DNA of 64,000 nucleotides from NCBI RefSeq assembly GCF_002234595.1, contig NZ_NMUL01000009.1, positions 124,001 through 188,000 of the forward strand. Reading direction: 5' to 3'. Shown here one piece after another: positions 57,181 through 64,000 of this stretch. The notes beneath the pieces were generated by a model. The model was not told the DNA's origin and did no database searches. It was given only the letters and a program-made list of their open reading frames with translations. The position numbers and the translations under genes were made by a program. Numbering within the stretch: position 1 is the stretch's first letter; each line of letters begins with the position of its first letter. This stretch comes from Amycolatopsis vastitatis (GTDB lineage: Bacteria > Actinomycetota > Actinomycetes > Mycobacteriales > Pseudonocardiaceae).

Positions 57181-58451
57181 CGCAGACCACCGATCAGCGT
57201 GCCTCGGCCGGCGCCGCTGCGGCACAGGTCGGCCCACACCTGCGGCATCGGGGAGCCGGGGCCGGCGATGACGACGCCCCAGCCCGCCGCGCGCAGCAGC
57301 GCGGCGGAGTCCTCGGTGGCGGCGGCCCGCTGCTGCGGTGCCGTCACCCCGGCCGACCAGGTGGGCGTGTCGAGCAGGACGGCGAGGCTGCGGATGCCGC
57401 GCGGGCGGAACTGGGTCAGCTCGTGGACGGCCTCGGTGCTGACCGTGCCGAGCACGGCGATCAGTTCCTGGCCGTCGGCCGGGTCACCGGCCAGCGTGAT
57501 GTCGCGCTGGTGCGCGGGCTGCAGCGCGGCCAGCGCGTCGAGCACGACGTGGTCGTAGTGGTCACCGCCGTCGCCGGGGGTGTCGGCGAGCGTGACGCCG
57601 TGCTCGCTGACCAGCCGGACGCGGTGCCCGGACCGCCGCAGGTGCAGGGCGGCCGACCCGGCGAAGGACACCGCCCACTCCAGGCTGGCGGCCGGGCCGG
57701 AGCCGTGGTGCGCGGCGGCGCGGCGGTCGAGCAGCACTGTCGTGCCGCCGCGCCACGGCCGTTCCTCGACGCGCACCATGATCTCGTCACGGCGGGCGGT
57801 CGAGCGCCAGTGGACCTTCCGCAGGTCGTCGCCCTGGCGGTACTGCCGGACGATCACGTCGGCCTCGCCCTGCCCGGCGTGCAGCCGGACCGTGCCGTCG
57901 TCGCCGACGCCGATGCCGGCCCCGCTCGGCAGGCCCCACAACGAGACCACGCGCGGCACGACGACGAGCCGGGAGTGCCCGATCAGCTCGCGCTCGAACT
58001 CGCACAGCCCGAACGGGTCGGTGATGGTCGCCCGCAGCGGCCCGACCTGCTGGATCCCGCGCAGCACGGGCTGCAGGGGATAGCGCAGGGCGACGCGGCG
58101 GTCGTGCGGGAGCCGTTCGACGACGAACCGCGGCCGCGATCCCAGCGCGTACGGCACGCCGTCTTCCAGGAGGATCTCGCCGGCCGGGAGCCGGCCGCTG
58201 CGCCACAGTTCCAGCTGCACCTCGCCGTTGCCGCCGACGGCGACCCGCTGGGGGTGCAGTGCGCGGGTGGCGCCGATGCGCAGCCGGGTCGCCGAGATGA
58301 ACGCGGCGACCAGCAGCGGCAGGGCCACCACGAACACCGCGACCCGCAGCAGGTCGCGTTCGTTGAGCACCAGCGAGCACACGGCGGCGGCGATCCCCGC
58401 GGCCAGGAGGCAGCGGCCGCGGGTGGTCAGGCCGGACAGGGCACGCAGCAT
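57177..58451 (-). CDS. DUF58 membrane protein
   Basis: A 424-residue protein with two N-terminal helices (about residues 13-55), a beta-rich middle and the DUF58 block YRQGDDLRKVHWRSTARRDEIMVR near residue 210, followed by a VWA-like fold (TTVLLDRRAAAH). The family always accompanies MoxR AAA+ ATPases and is thought to be their substrate or adaptor. It starts 25 bp after the moxR stop and overlaps tgpA by four bases, so all three are translated together. Confidence 0.92.
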   Translation of the reverse strand: MLRALSGLTTRGRCLLAAGIAAAVCSLVLNERDLLRVAVFVVALPLLVAAFISATRLRIGATRALHPQRVAVGGNGEVQLELWRSGRLPAGEILLEDGVPYALGSRPRFVVERLPHDRRVALRYPLQPVLRGIQQVGPLRATITDPFGLCEFERELIGHSRLVVVPRVVSLWGLPSGAGIGVGDDGTVRLHAGQGEADVIVRQYRQGDDLRKVHWRSTARRDEIMVRVEERPWRGGTTVLLDRRAAAHHGSGPAASLEWAVSFAGSAALHLRRSGHRVRLVSEHGVTLADTPGDGGDHYDHVVLDALAALQPAHQRDITLAGDPADGQELIAVLGTVSTEAVHELTQFRPRGIRSLAVLLDTPTWSAGVTAPQQRAAATEDSAALLRAAGWGVVIAGPGSPMPQVWADLCRSGAGRGTLIGGLR

Positions 58452-58476
58452 GCCGTTCTCTTCCCTTTCGGCGGGA

Positions 58477-59544
58477 CTACGGCCGGGAGCCCTGCGGCAC
58501 CGGCACCCGGTGCAGCACGGCGCGCACGACGTCGGTCGCCGATCGGCGCGCCGCGTGGGCCTCGGTGGTCAGCACCAGGCGGTGCGCCAGGACCGGGACC
58601 GCGATCGTATGCAGGTCGTCGGGCACGACGTAGTCGCGGCCCGACAGCGCGGCCTGGGCCCGCGCCGCGCGGACGAGGTGCAGCGTGGCGCGCGGGGACG
58701 CGCCCAGCCGGATCTCCGGGACTCCCCGGGTGGCCGCGACGACGTCGACGGCGTACCGGCGGACCTCCGGCGCCATGTGCACCCCGCGGACCGTCTCGAT
58801 CAGCCGGTGCACGGTCTCGCCGTCGGAAACCGGTTGCAAGTCGTCCATCGGGTTGTGCCCGGCATGCTCGTCGACCATGGCCAGCTCGGCCTGCTGGTCG
58901 GGGTAGCCGATGGAGACGCGCGCGGTGAACCGGTCCCGCTGGGCCTCGGGCAGCGCGTACGTGCCTTCCATCTCGATCGGGTTCTGGGTGGCGATCACCA
59001 TGAACGGCTCGTCGAGGCGGTAGGTCGAGGTGTCGACGGTGACCTGGTGCTCTTCCATGCACTCCAGCAGCGCCGACTGCGTCTTCGGCGAGGCGCGGTT
59101 GATCTCGTCGCCCACCACGATGTTCGCGAACACCGGGCCGGGCCGGAACTCGAACTCGCCGCTCTGCCGGTTGTAGATCGAGACGCCGGTGACGTCGCTC
59201 GGCAGCAGGTCCGGGGTGAACTGGATGCGGCTGACCGTGCAGTCGATCGACCGGGCCAGCGCCTTGGCCAGCGACGTCTTGCCGACGCCGGGCACGTCCT
59301 CGACCAGGAGGTGGCCTTCGGCGAGCAGGGTGACCAGGGCGATCCGGATGACGTCGGGTTTCCCGACCAGCACCCGTTCGACGTTCGCGGCGATCCGCCG
59401 CGCGGTTTCGTGCAGTTCGTCCAGCGGCACTCTGCCGGAGCGGCCGGGGGACCGGCCGTTGACCGAGGACTCCGCCGGGTACGGCGGTCGCTCGGATGCC
59501 TGCTCGCCCGATCCGGGCGCCGCAGACTGAATTCTCGACGTCAC
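58477..59544 (-). CDS. MoxR-family AAA+ ATPase
   Basis: A 355-residue AAA+ chaperone-like ATPase. Walker A is EDVPGVGKTSLAKALA near residue 90, Walker B is VVGDEINRASPKTQSALLE, sensor 1 is FMVIATQNPIEMEGTYALPEAQ and the lid is C-terminal. MoxR proteins remodel partner proteins with VWA domains, such as the DUF58 product. The GTG at 59544 has a perfect AGGAGG seven bases upstream, so the longer frame is rejected. First gene of moxR-DUF58-tgpA. Confidence 0.95.
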   Translation of the reverse strand: MTSRIQSAAPGSGEQASERPPYPAESSVNGRSPGRSGRVPLDELHETARRIAANVERVLVGKPDVIRIALVTLLAEGHLLVEDVPGVGKTSLAKALARSIDCTVSRIQFTPDLLPSDVTGVSIYNRQSGEFEFRPGPVFANIVVGDEINRASPKTQSALLECMEEHQVTVDTSTYRLDEPFMVIATQNPIEMEGTYALPEAQRDRFTARVSIGYPDQQAELAMVDEHAGHNPMDDLQPVSDGETVHRLIETVRGVHMAPEVRRYAVDVVAATRGVPEIRLGASPRATLHLVRAARAQAALSGRDYVVPDDLHTIAVPVLAHRLVLTTEAHAARRSATDVVRAVLHRVPVPQGSRP

Positions 59545-59849
59545 TCGACCTCCTGGTGGCGCATGGCCGCGCGCACTGTGCGCACCGCCGGGCCGAACGG
59601 CCCCCTCGCTGCTGTCCGCGCGCAGCGACCAGCCTTCCACCCAGTGTGTCAAACCCGGGCTAACCGGGGGGCGGAACCCCGCGATGCCCGGGGACGTCCC
59701 TCCGGCACTGCGGTCGATGACCCTGCGCAAGCAGCGACGATACCCCGGTCGGGTGGCTTGTCACCCGATTCTGGGTGCTCCCGCTGACCCCCTGCTCTGT
59801 CGTATGCTGCGGTTCGAGGTCGCTCGGCTACGGAGAGGCGTAACCGCTT
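59545..59849. promoter_or_regulatory. Divergent promoter region between moxR and the ESX-like module
   Basis: 305 bp without a supported gene. It must carry the moxR promoter on one strand and that of the ESX-like operon on the other. TCGTATGCT (59800-59808) is the only clear -10-like word on the plus strand; no repeat family or strong stem is seen. Confidence 0.4.
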
Positions 59850-60200
59850 ATGGGCGAGGTGCGAACGCAGCCGCCGTTCGACGTGCGCGGTTTCGCGGTC
59901 GCGCCCGAGCTGGCGACGGACGCGTACTCGAAGCTCGGCGAGCTGCAGGACGTCGTCGGCGAGATGGTCCGTGAAGCCAAGGTGCTTGGCCGGTCCGTGC
60001 CGCTCGGCGGCGGGTACGCGGGCGAGATCGGCGAGTTCATGGCCGAGTACGGCATCGGCGGGCAGGGCTCCGCCGTCCAGCAGCTGACGGCGTTCGGCAA
60101 GGAGCTCGAGACGCTGAAGCACCGGATCGGCGACGCGCTGGCGAAGTACCAGCACGCCGACGAGCAGGCGGCGGACGGCGTGGACTGCTCGGGGGGCTGA
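59850..60200 (+). CDS. Small ESX/PE-like helical protein
   Basis: A 116-residue helical protein (VAPELATDAYSKLGELQDVVGEMV, then LTAFGKELETLKHRIGDALAKY) with a Gly-Tyr-rich central turn (LGGGYAGEIGEFMAEYGIGG). The two-helix layout and position before a DUF3558 lipoprotein, a PPE-like protein and EspG suggest a type VII secretion-related PE/Esx-like protein, but the W-x-G turn is absent. GAGAGGCG precedes the ATG. Spaced five bases from the next gene. Confidence 0.7.
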   Translation: MGEVRTQPPFDVRGFAVAPELATDAYSKLGELQDVVGEMVREAKVLGRSVPLGGGYAGEIGEFMAEYGIGGQGSAVQQLTAFGKELETLKHRIGDALAKYQHADEQAADGVDCSGG

Positions 60201-60204
60201 GCGC

Positions 60205-60741
60205 GTGCGGAAGAAGGTTCTGTGGGCACCCGCGGCGCTGTTCTTGCTCGCGGGCTGCGGGCACCAGCCGCAGGCAGGCGCCGTCGGTCACGCCTCGGCG
60301 CACGCTTCGGCTTCGCCGGTTCCCCCGCCCGTCGCGTGGACCGGCCTGGCCGCGATCGACCCCTGCGCGCTGCTGTCCCCGCAGGACCGCTCGACCGCCG
60401 GGGTGAGCGTGCTCGGCAAGCCCAAGGACATCGCCGGGGCCCGTGCCTGCGACTGGACCGTCCCCGGGACCTTCGGCGTCACGGTGACCCTCAGCGCGAC
60501 CGACGGCCTGGCCGACCTCGAGGTCGCGAAGAAGACCGCCACGAGGACGAAGGTCGGCGCGCACCCGGCGTTGCAGGTGGTGGACAAGAAGGCCGCCGAC
60601 GGCACCTGTGCCGTGCTGCTCGGGGTCGGTGACGCGGCCAGCGTCCAGATCGACGTCAGCAACTCCGGCTTTTCGGACACCCCGCTCGCGTGCCGCCGCG
60701 CGGGCACGGTGGCCGCACTGGTCGAACCCAAGCTGCCCTGA
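60205..60741 (+). CDS. DUF3558 lipoprotein
   Basis: A 178-residue lipoprotein. The signal peptide ends in the lipobox LLAGCG (cysteine near residue 19), followed by a Ser/Ala/Pro linker. The DUF3558 domain has IDPCALLSPQD, ARACDWTV and ADGTCAVLLGV, with cysteines that can form two disulfides. Such lipoproteins occur next to ESX-like genes in Pseudonocardiales. The GTG lies five bases after the previous stop. Confidence 0.88.
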   Translation: MRKKVLWAPAALFLLAGCGHQPQAGAVGHASAHASASPVPPPVAWTGLAAIDPCALLSPQDRSTAGVSVLGKPKDIAGARACDWTVPGTFGVTVTLSATDGLADLEVAKKTATRTKVGAHPALQVVDKKAADGTCAVLLGVGDAASVQIDVSNSGFSDTPLACRRAGTVAALVEPKLP

Positions 60742-60753
60742 AAGAGGTGCGCC

Positions 60754-61311
60754 GTGCCCGAACCCCCTGTTCCGACCGCGCGGTACGAGGCCTACAGCCA
60801 CGAGGCGATGGCCGCGGAGGTCGAGCGGGGCAACGACCCGGCCGCCGCGGGCGAGACCGGCGCGCGCTGGGAAGGGCTGGCGAAACGGCTGCAGGAGTCG
60901 ACCGCGGGTCTCGCCGCGCTCGTCGCGTCCTCGGAGGAGAACTGGCGGGGCGATGCGGGCGACGCGGCACGGGCGGCACTGGACCGGGCCGCGCGGTGGC
61001 TCGGGCACTCCGCCGCCGTCTCGGCGTCGGTGGGCCGGGCGGTCGGCGCGCAGGCGGAGGCGGCCGCACGGGCCAGGGCCGACATGCCGCCGCCGGTGAC
61101 GTACGACCCGGCGGCGATGATCCGGGACGCCGCTTCGTCCGGGAACGTCCTCGTCCTGGCCGGGCTGGCCGGCGAGATGGCGGCCCGCCGCGCCGAGGCG
61201 GAAGCCGCGCGGCAGAAGGCGATCGACGTGATGCGCACGCGGGACGCGGCGTTGCGCGGCCACGTGCCCGCCGAGACGTTCCCGGCCCCGCCGGCGCTGG
61301 GGCGGGCTTGA
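60754..61311 (+). CDS. PPE/WXG100-like protein
   Basis: A 185-residue helical protein with a W-x-G-type turn ENWRGDAGDAARAAL near residue 72, flanked by long helices (WEGLAKRLQESTAGLAALVAS; AARWLGHSAAVSASVGRAVGAQAEAA). This matches the PPE/WXG100 fold, with a proline-containing start of the second hairpin (ADMPPPVTYDP). It is likely the substrate or partner recognised by the EspG product, whose TTG overlaps its stop codon (TTGA). Family placement is by pattern. Confidence 0.78.
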   Translation: MPEPPVPTARYEAYSHEAMAAEVERGNDPAAAGETGARWEGLAKRLQESTAGLAALVASSEENWRGDAGDAARAALDRAARWLGHSAAVSASVGRAVGAQAEAAARARADMPPPVTYDPAAMIRDAASSGNVLVLAGLAGEMAARRAEAEAARQKAIDVMRTRDAALRGHVPAETFPAPPALGRA

Positions 61312-62030
61312 TCCGCGTCTCCGCGTCGGCGTTCGACGTCCTCTGGACCGACCTCGGCCACGACCGCCCGCCGGAGCCGCTGAGCGTCCGCAGCGTCGGC
61401 GGGACCGACGAGGAACGTGCCGAAGTGCGGAAGGCGGTGTACGCGAACCTCGCCGAACGCGGTCTCTACGACGGTTCTTTGGAACCTGCGCTGGCTGCGC
61501 GCTTGGAGCTCCTCGCCTCGGGCGAGGTCTTCGTGGCGTGTGAGGCACTGGCGGACATGACGGCGTCCACGCCGTTCCGGGCGGTGACGGCGGCACGCGG
61601 CCGCCGCGGCGTCCTGGCGACCCAGCCGGAACAGACGATCGGCCTGGACACCATCGGCGACGGCGAGCTGTGCACGGCGCTGGTGGACGTCCTGCCGGAG
61701 CTGACGGCCGGCCCCGGCTACGGCGTCAGCCTGCCGTCGACGGCACTGACCTCCGACGCGGGTTCCCGTTCGGCCGCCGCCCAGCGGCAGGAGGTCCTGG
61801 CGATCCAGGCGCGGCCGGTGTACGCGGCGGGACAGTTCAGCGTGAGCCGCCGGTCCGGCACGGGCCGCGTCGAACGGGTCGGCGGCTTGACGTGGTTCGA
61901 CACCGATGTCGGCGCGTACTGCGCGACGAAGACCCCGGGCCGGGGCGGGGCGGACTGGGTGACGGTGAGCCCGGTGGACAGCACCCGCCTGGCAGCTCGC
62001 ATCGCCGCCCTCCTCGCCCCGGAAGACTGA
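61308..62030 (+). CDS. EspG-family ESX secretion chaperone-like protein
   Basis: A 240-residue protein with the EspG-family pattern: VSASAFDVLWTDLGHDRPPEPL at the N-terminus, ERGLYDGSLEPALAARLELLA, GVLATQPEQTIGLDTIGDGELCTALVDVLPEL in the middle and GGLTWFDTDVGAYCATKTPG near the end. EspG chaperones bind PE-PPE pairs in mycobacteria. The TTG start overlaps the upstream stop and no later start keeps the N-terminal strand. No ESX ATPase or channel gene is in the window. Confidence 0.85.
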   Translation: MIRVSASAFDVLWTDLGHDRPPEPLSVRSVGGTDEERAEVRKAVYANLAERGLYDGSLEPALAARLELLASGEVFVACEALADMTASTPFRAVTAARGRRGVLATQPEQTIGLDTIGDGELCTALVDVLPELTAGPGYGVSLPSTALTSDAGSRSAAAQRQEVLAIQARPVYAAGQFSVSRRSGTGRVERVGGLTWFDTDVGAYCATKTPGRGGADWVTVSPVDSTRLAARIAALLAPED

Positions 62031-62046
62031 CCCGGCTCGGCTCCGC

Positions 62047-62103
62047 AGGTCTTGAATGACTCATTCAGGACCTCCGAGGTCCTGAACGAGTCGTTCATGA
62101 CGT
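62047..62103. repeat. Tandem hairpins, family TGAACGA (copy 2)
   Basis: AGGTCTTGAATGA (62047-62059) pairs with TCATTCAGGACCT (62061-62073) with one mismatch; the next stem, GTCCTGAACGA (about 62079-62089), pairs with TCGTTCATGAC (62091-62101), again with one mismatch. Same architecture as 16641-16701. It follows the espG stop by about 17 bp and may end that operon. Confidence 0.8.
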
Positions 62104-62111
62104 TCGGGACT

Positions 62112-62274
62112 CCCCACTCGACCCCACCCGGGTTCCCCACTGGGCCCCACTCGGCCGGTGGAGGGTTCTTTCGCGGCCGTTATGCGGACGCATGGGGAAC
62201 AGCTGAGGTTGCTCCGGCACCCGGGGTGGGGGATCTTGGCCACCGTCCCCACCGGGGCCCCCACCCAACCCCAC
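62112..62274. promoter_or_regulatory. Upstream arrays of CCCCAC boxes
   Basis: CCCCAC occurs at 62112, 62122, 62135, 62145, 62247, 62259 and 62269, several pairs exactly ten bases apart. Read on the other strand these are GTGGGG, the same box found in plus orientation over the mraZ promoter. The rest of this stretch holds no supported gene. Confidence 0.5.
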
Positions 62275-62329
62275 CTTGCTGACCTGCGCAAACGGAACAC
62301 CCGACGGAGTGGTCCGCGCGTTTGTCGCG

Positions 62330-62371
62330 TTGACTGTGGTGAAAAGTGGGGTACGGTGGTGGCCAGTGGGG
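62330..62371 (+). promoter_or_regulatory. mraZ promoter with phased MraZ boxes
   Basis: TTGACT (62330-62335) and TACGGT (62352-62357) with a 16-base spacer make a good promoter. Four boxes GTGGTG, GTGGGG, GTGGTG, GTGGGG begin at 62336, 62346, 62356 and 62366, exactly one helical turn apart, covering the spacer and -10. MraZ is known to bind such direct TGGG-type repeats and repress its own operon. Confidence 0.8.
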
Positions 62372-62436
62372 CGGAAGGGAAGCCCCGTGGCCGTCCGAGG
62401 TGGTTCGCCGCCGGAGACGGTAGGGAGGTGGAGGCC

Positions 62437-62868
62437 GTGTTCCTCGGCACCCACACCCCGAAGCTGGACGACAAGGGGCGGCTCGCGCTGCCCGCGAAGT
62501 TCCGTGACGCCTTGGCGGGTGGGCTGATGCTTACCAAGGGGCAGGACCACTGCCTCTTCGTCTTCCCCCGCGCCGAGTTCGAGCAGATGGCGCGCAAGGT
62601 CGCCGAGGCCCCGTTCACCAACGAGGCGGTTCGGGCCTACCAGCGCTACCTGTTCGCCGGCACGGACGAACAACGCCCGGACGGGCAGGGGCGCATCACC
62701 ATCGCGCCCGAGCTCCGCCGCTACGCGGGGCTCAGCAAGGAGTGCGTGGTGATCGGGGCGATCACCAGGCTGGAGATCTGGGACGCCCAAGCGTGGCAGG
62801 CGTACCTGGAGGAACACGAAGACAGCTACGCGAAGGCTCGAGAGGAAGTACTGCCGGGCGTCTTCTAG
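62437..62868 (+). CDS. mraZ: Transcriptional regulator MraZ
   Basis: First gene of the division and cell-wall cluster; an AbrB-like DNA-binding protein that represses its own operon. The 143-residue protein has two SpoVT/AbrB repeats: [23 protein letters not shown] (residues 2-24) and [22 protein letters not shown] (about 77-98), each with the D-x-x-G-R core. Length is standard. GTG 62437 follows AGGGAGGTGGAGG. Upstream in-frame codons run through the regulatory region and are rejected. rsmH follows after 213 bp. Confidence 0.97.
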   Translation: MFLGTHTPKLDDKGRLALPAKFRDALAGGLMLTKGQDHCLFVFPRAEFEQMARKVAEAPFTNEAVRAYQRYLFAGTDEQRPDGQGRITIAPELRRYAGLSKECVVIGAITRLEIWDAQAWQAYLEEHEDSYAKAREEVLPGVF

Positions 62869-63081
62869 GCGTGCGGTCGCGGTGCACCTGCGTCGTCGGG
62901 GGACGAGAGGTTCGCCGCCCGCACGAGGAGGGGAAGCCCACCCGGATGCCGTGAGGCCTCTGTCCGCTCAACAGCCCTGGTGCACCTTCCCCGGTACCAG
63001 GTCGGCAGCGGGCGGACAGGGACCTGACGGCATCCGCCATATTTCCCCCGGGCCGCCCAGGCGAGAAAGGGGGAGGGGAAC
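62869..63081. other. Non-coding spacer between mraZ and rsmH
   Basis: 213 bp without a supported gene. It probably carries a promoter for rsmH; CATATT (63037-63042) is the only AT-rich word. GAAAGGGGGAGGGGAAC just before the rsmH ATG is the ribosome site. Confidence 0.4.
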
Positions 63082-64000
63082 ATGACGGCACCCGAGCACG
63101 TCCCGGTGCTGCTGAGGCGCATCGTCGAGCTGTTCACTCCCGTGTTCGCCGACCGCGACGGCGTCCTCGTGGACGCCACGGTCGGCCTCGGCGGGCATTC
63201 CGACGCCCTCCTCGAAGCCTTCCCGCGGCTGCGGCTCGTCGCGCTGGACCGCGACCCCGCCGCGCTCGAAAAGTCCGCCGAACGCCTGGCCCGCCACGGC
63301 GACCGCGTCGACCTCGTGCACACCGTCTACGACGGGCTGCCCGAGGCCCTCGACAGCGTGGGCGTGGAAAAAGCCGACGGCATCCTGTTCGACCTCGGCG
63401 TTTCGTCGATGCAGCTGGACCGGGCCGAGCGCGGGTTCGCCTACTCCAAGGACTCGCCGCTGGACATGCGGATGGACCCGACCACCGGGTTCACCGCCGC
63501 CGACGTGCTCAACACATACGCACCCGGAGAACTCATCAGGATCCTGCGCGACTACGGCGAGGAACGCTTCGCCCAGCGGATCGTCAAAGCGATCGTCGCC
63601 GCGCGGGAAAAGGAGCCGTTCACGAACAGCGGGCGCCTCGTCGAGCTGCTCTACGACGCCGTCCCGGCCGCCACCCGGCGGACCGGCGGGCACCCGGCCA
63701 AGCGCACGTTCCAGGCGCTGCGGATCGAGGTCAACGGCGAGCTGGAAGTGCTCCGCCGCGCCATGCCCGCCGCGCTGGGCGCGCTGGCGATGCACGGCCG
63801 GATCGTCGTCGAGTCGTATCAGTCGCTGGAGGACCGCCTGGTCAAGCAGGCGCTGGCCCAGCTCGCGAAGTCCCGCACCCCGGAAGGGCTTCCGGTGGAG
63901 CTGCCCGGCCACGGGCCGGAGCTGAAGCTCCTGACGCGGGGCGCCGAGAAGGCCGGCGAAGAGGAGATCGAACGTAACCCGCGTGCCGCTTCGGTGCGGC
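63082..64000 (+). CDS. rsmH: 16S rRNA (cytosine-1402-N4)-methyltransferase RsmH (3' end beyond window)
   Basis: SAM-dependent methylation of C1402 in the 16S decoding centre. The visible 306 residues include [14 protein letters not shown], motif [16 protein letters not shown] near residue 30, [26 protein letters not shown] near 100, [18 protein letters not shown], and the recognition part [18 protein letters not shown]. The frame is open to the last base, so only the C-terminal end is missing. ATG 63082 has GGGGGAGGGG just upstream. The mraZ-rsmH order is the usual start of the dcw cluster. Confidence 0.97.
   Translation, partial: MTAPEHVPVLLRRIVELFTPVFADRDGVLVDATVGLGGHSDALLEAFPRLRLVALDRDPAALEKSAERLARHGDRVDLVHTVYDGLPEALDSVGVEKADGILFDLGVSSMQLDRAERGFAYSKDSPLDMRMDPTTGFTAADVLNTYAPGELIRILRDYGEERFAQRIVKAIVAAREKEPFTNSGRLVELLYDAVPAATRRTGGHPAKRTFQALRIEVNGELEVLRRAMPAALGALAMHGRIVVESYQSLEDRLVKQALAQLAKSRTPEGLPVELPGHGPELKLLTRGAEKAGEEEIERNPRAASVR

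Noticed and set aside
62158..62436. N-terminal extension of mraZ
   Set aside because: The extra codons run through the promoter and MraZ boxes; the protein from 62437 has the exact family length.

Overview
This is a high-GC actinobacterial chromosome segment, most likely from Amycolatopsis or a close Pseudonocardiales relative. I infer this from the extreme third-position GC, frequent GTG and TTG starts, an XRE/DUF5753-DUF397 gene pair, DUF3558 and EspG genes, and intergenic palindromes of a kind I associate with Amycolatopsis. The gene order resembles the Mycobacterium tuberculosis run truB-ribF-rpsO-pnp-pepR-dapB-thyX-dapA-rnj-ftsK-argA-pgsA-clgR-pspA. No tRNA, rRNA, CRISPR array, phage or transposase gene is seen.

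Region by region: 1-10 kb is core RNA, translation and cofactor metabolism (MFS transporter, truB, ribF, XRE regulator, 2H phosphoesterase, rpsO, pnp with a structured leader, M16 protease, dapB, membrane protein). 10-16.6 kb is accessory (dihydroxyphthalate-decarboxylase-like protein with a divergent LysR regulator, XRE/DUF397 pair, membrane proteins, acetyltransferase, AlkX/YcaQ-like glycosylase). 16.7-21.3 kb is a tight minus-strand five-gene block: stand-alone adenylation enzyme, membrane oxidoreductase, crotonase, ECF sigma factor and zinc-finger anti-sigma factor. 21.5-30 kb holds a DUF4097/ribbon-helix-helix pair, thyX, an ACT protein, a manganese transporter with a candidate metal operator, a Ser/Thr kinase, dapA and RNase J. 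30-36 kb is variable (VWA protein, permease, EamA exporter, flavoprotein, acyltransferase). 36-46 kb is ftsK, a phospholipase A2, argA, rimO, pgsA, cinA and the envelope-stress set clgR-pspA-pspM. 46-53.7 kb carries a degenerate allophanate-hydrolase homologue, pyrD, a structured leader-like transcript, Nei, a ParA-like ATPase, a methyltransferase and dinB. 53.9-62 kb carries DUF3040, the moxR-DUF58-tgpA operon and an ESX-like four-gene module. 62-64 kb is the start of the division/cell-wall cluster: mraZ, with phased MraZ boxes over its promoter, and rsmH, cut by the window end.

The most notable non-genic signal is a set of at least seven palindromic intergenic repeat families. Several reach into coding sequence. 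A 57-bp double-hairpin element sits in frame inside cinA, and copies of two families form the 3' ends of neighbouring genes. The best candidates for undescribed biology are the five-gene adenylation/oxidoreductase/sigma operon, whose sigma gene appears to start at ATC; the structured minus-strand transcript beginning near 49738; and the amidase-like protein that has lost its whole catalytic triad.
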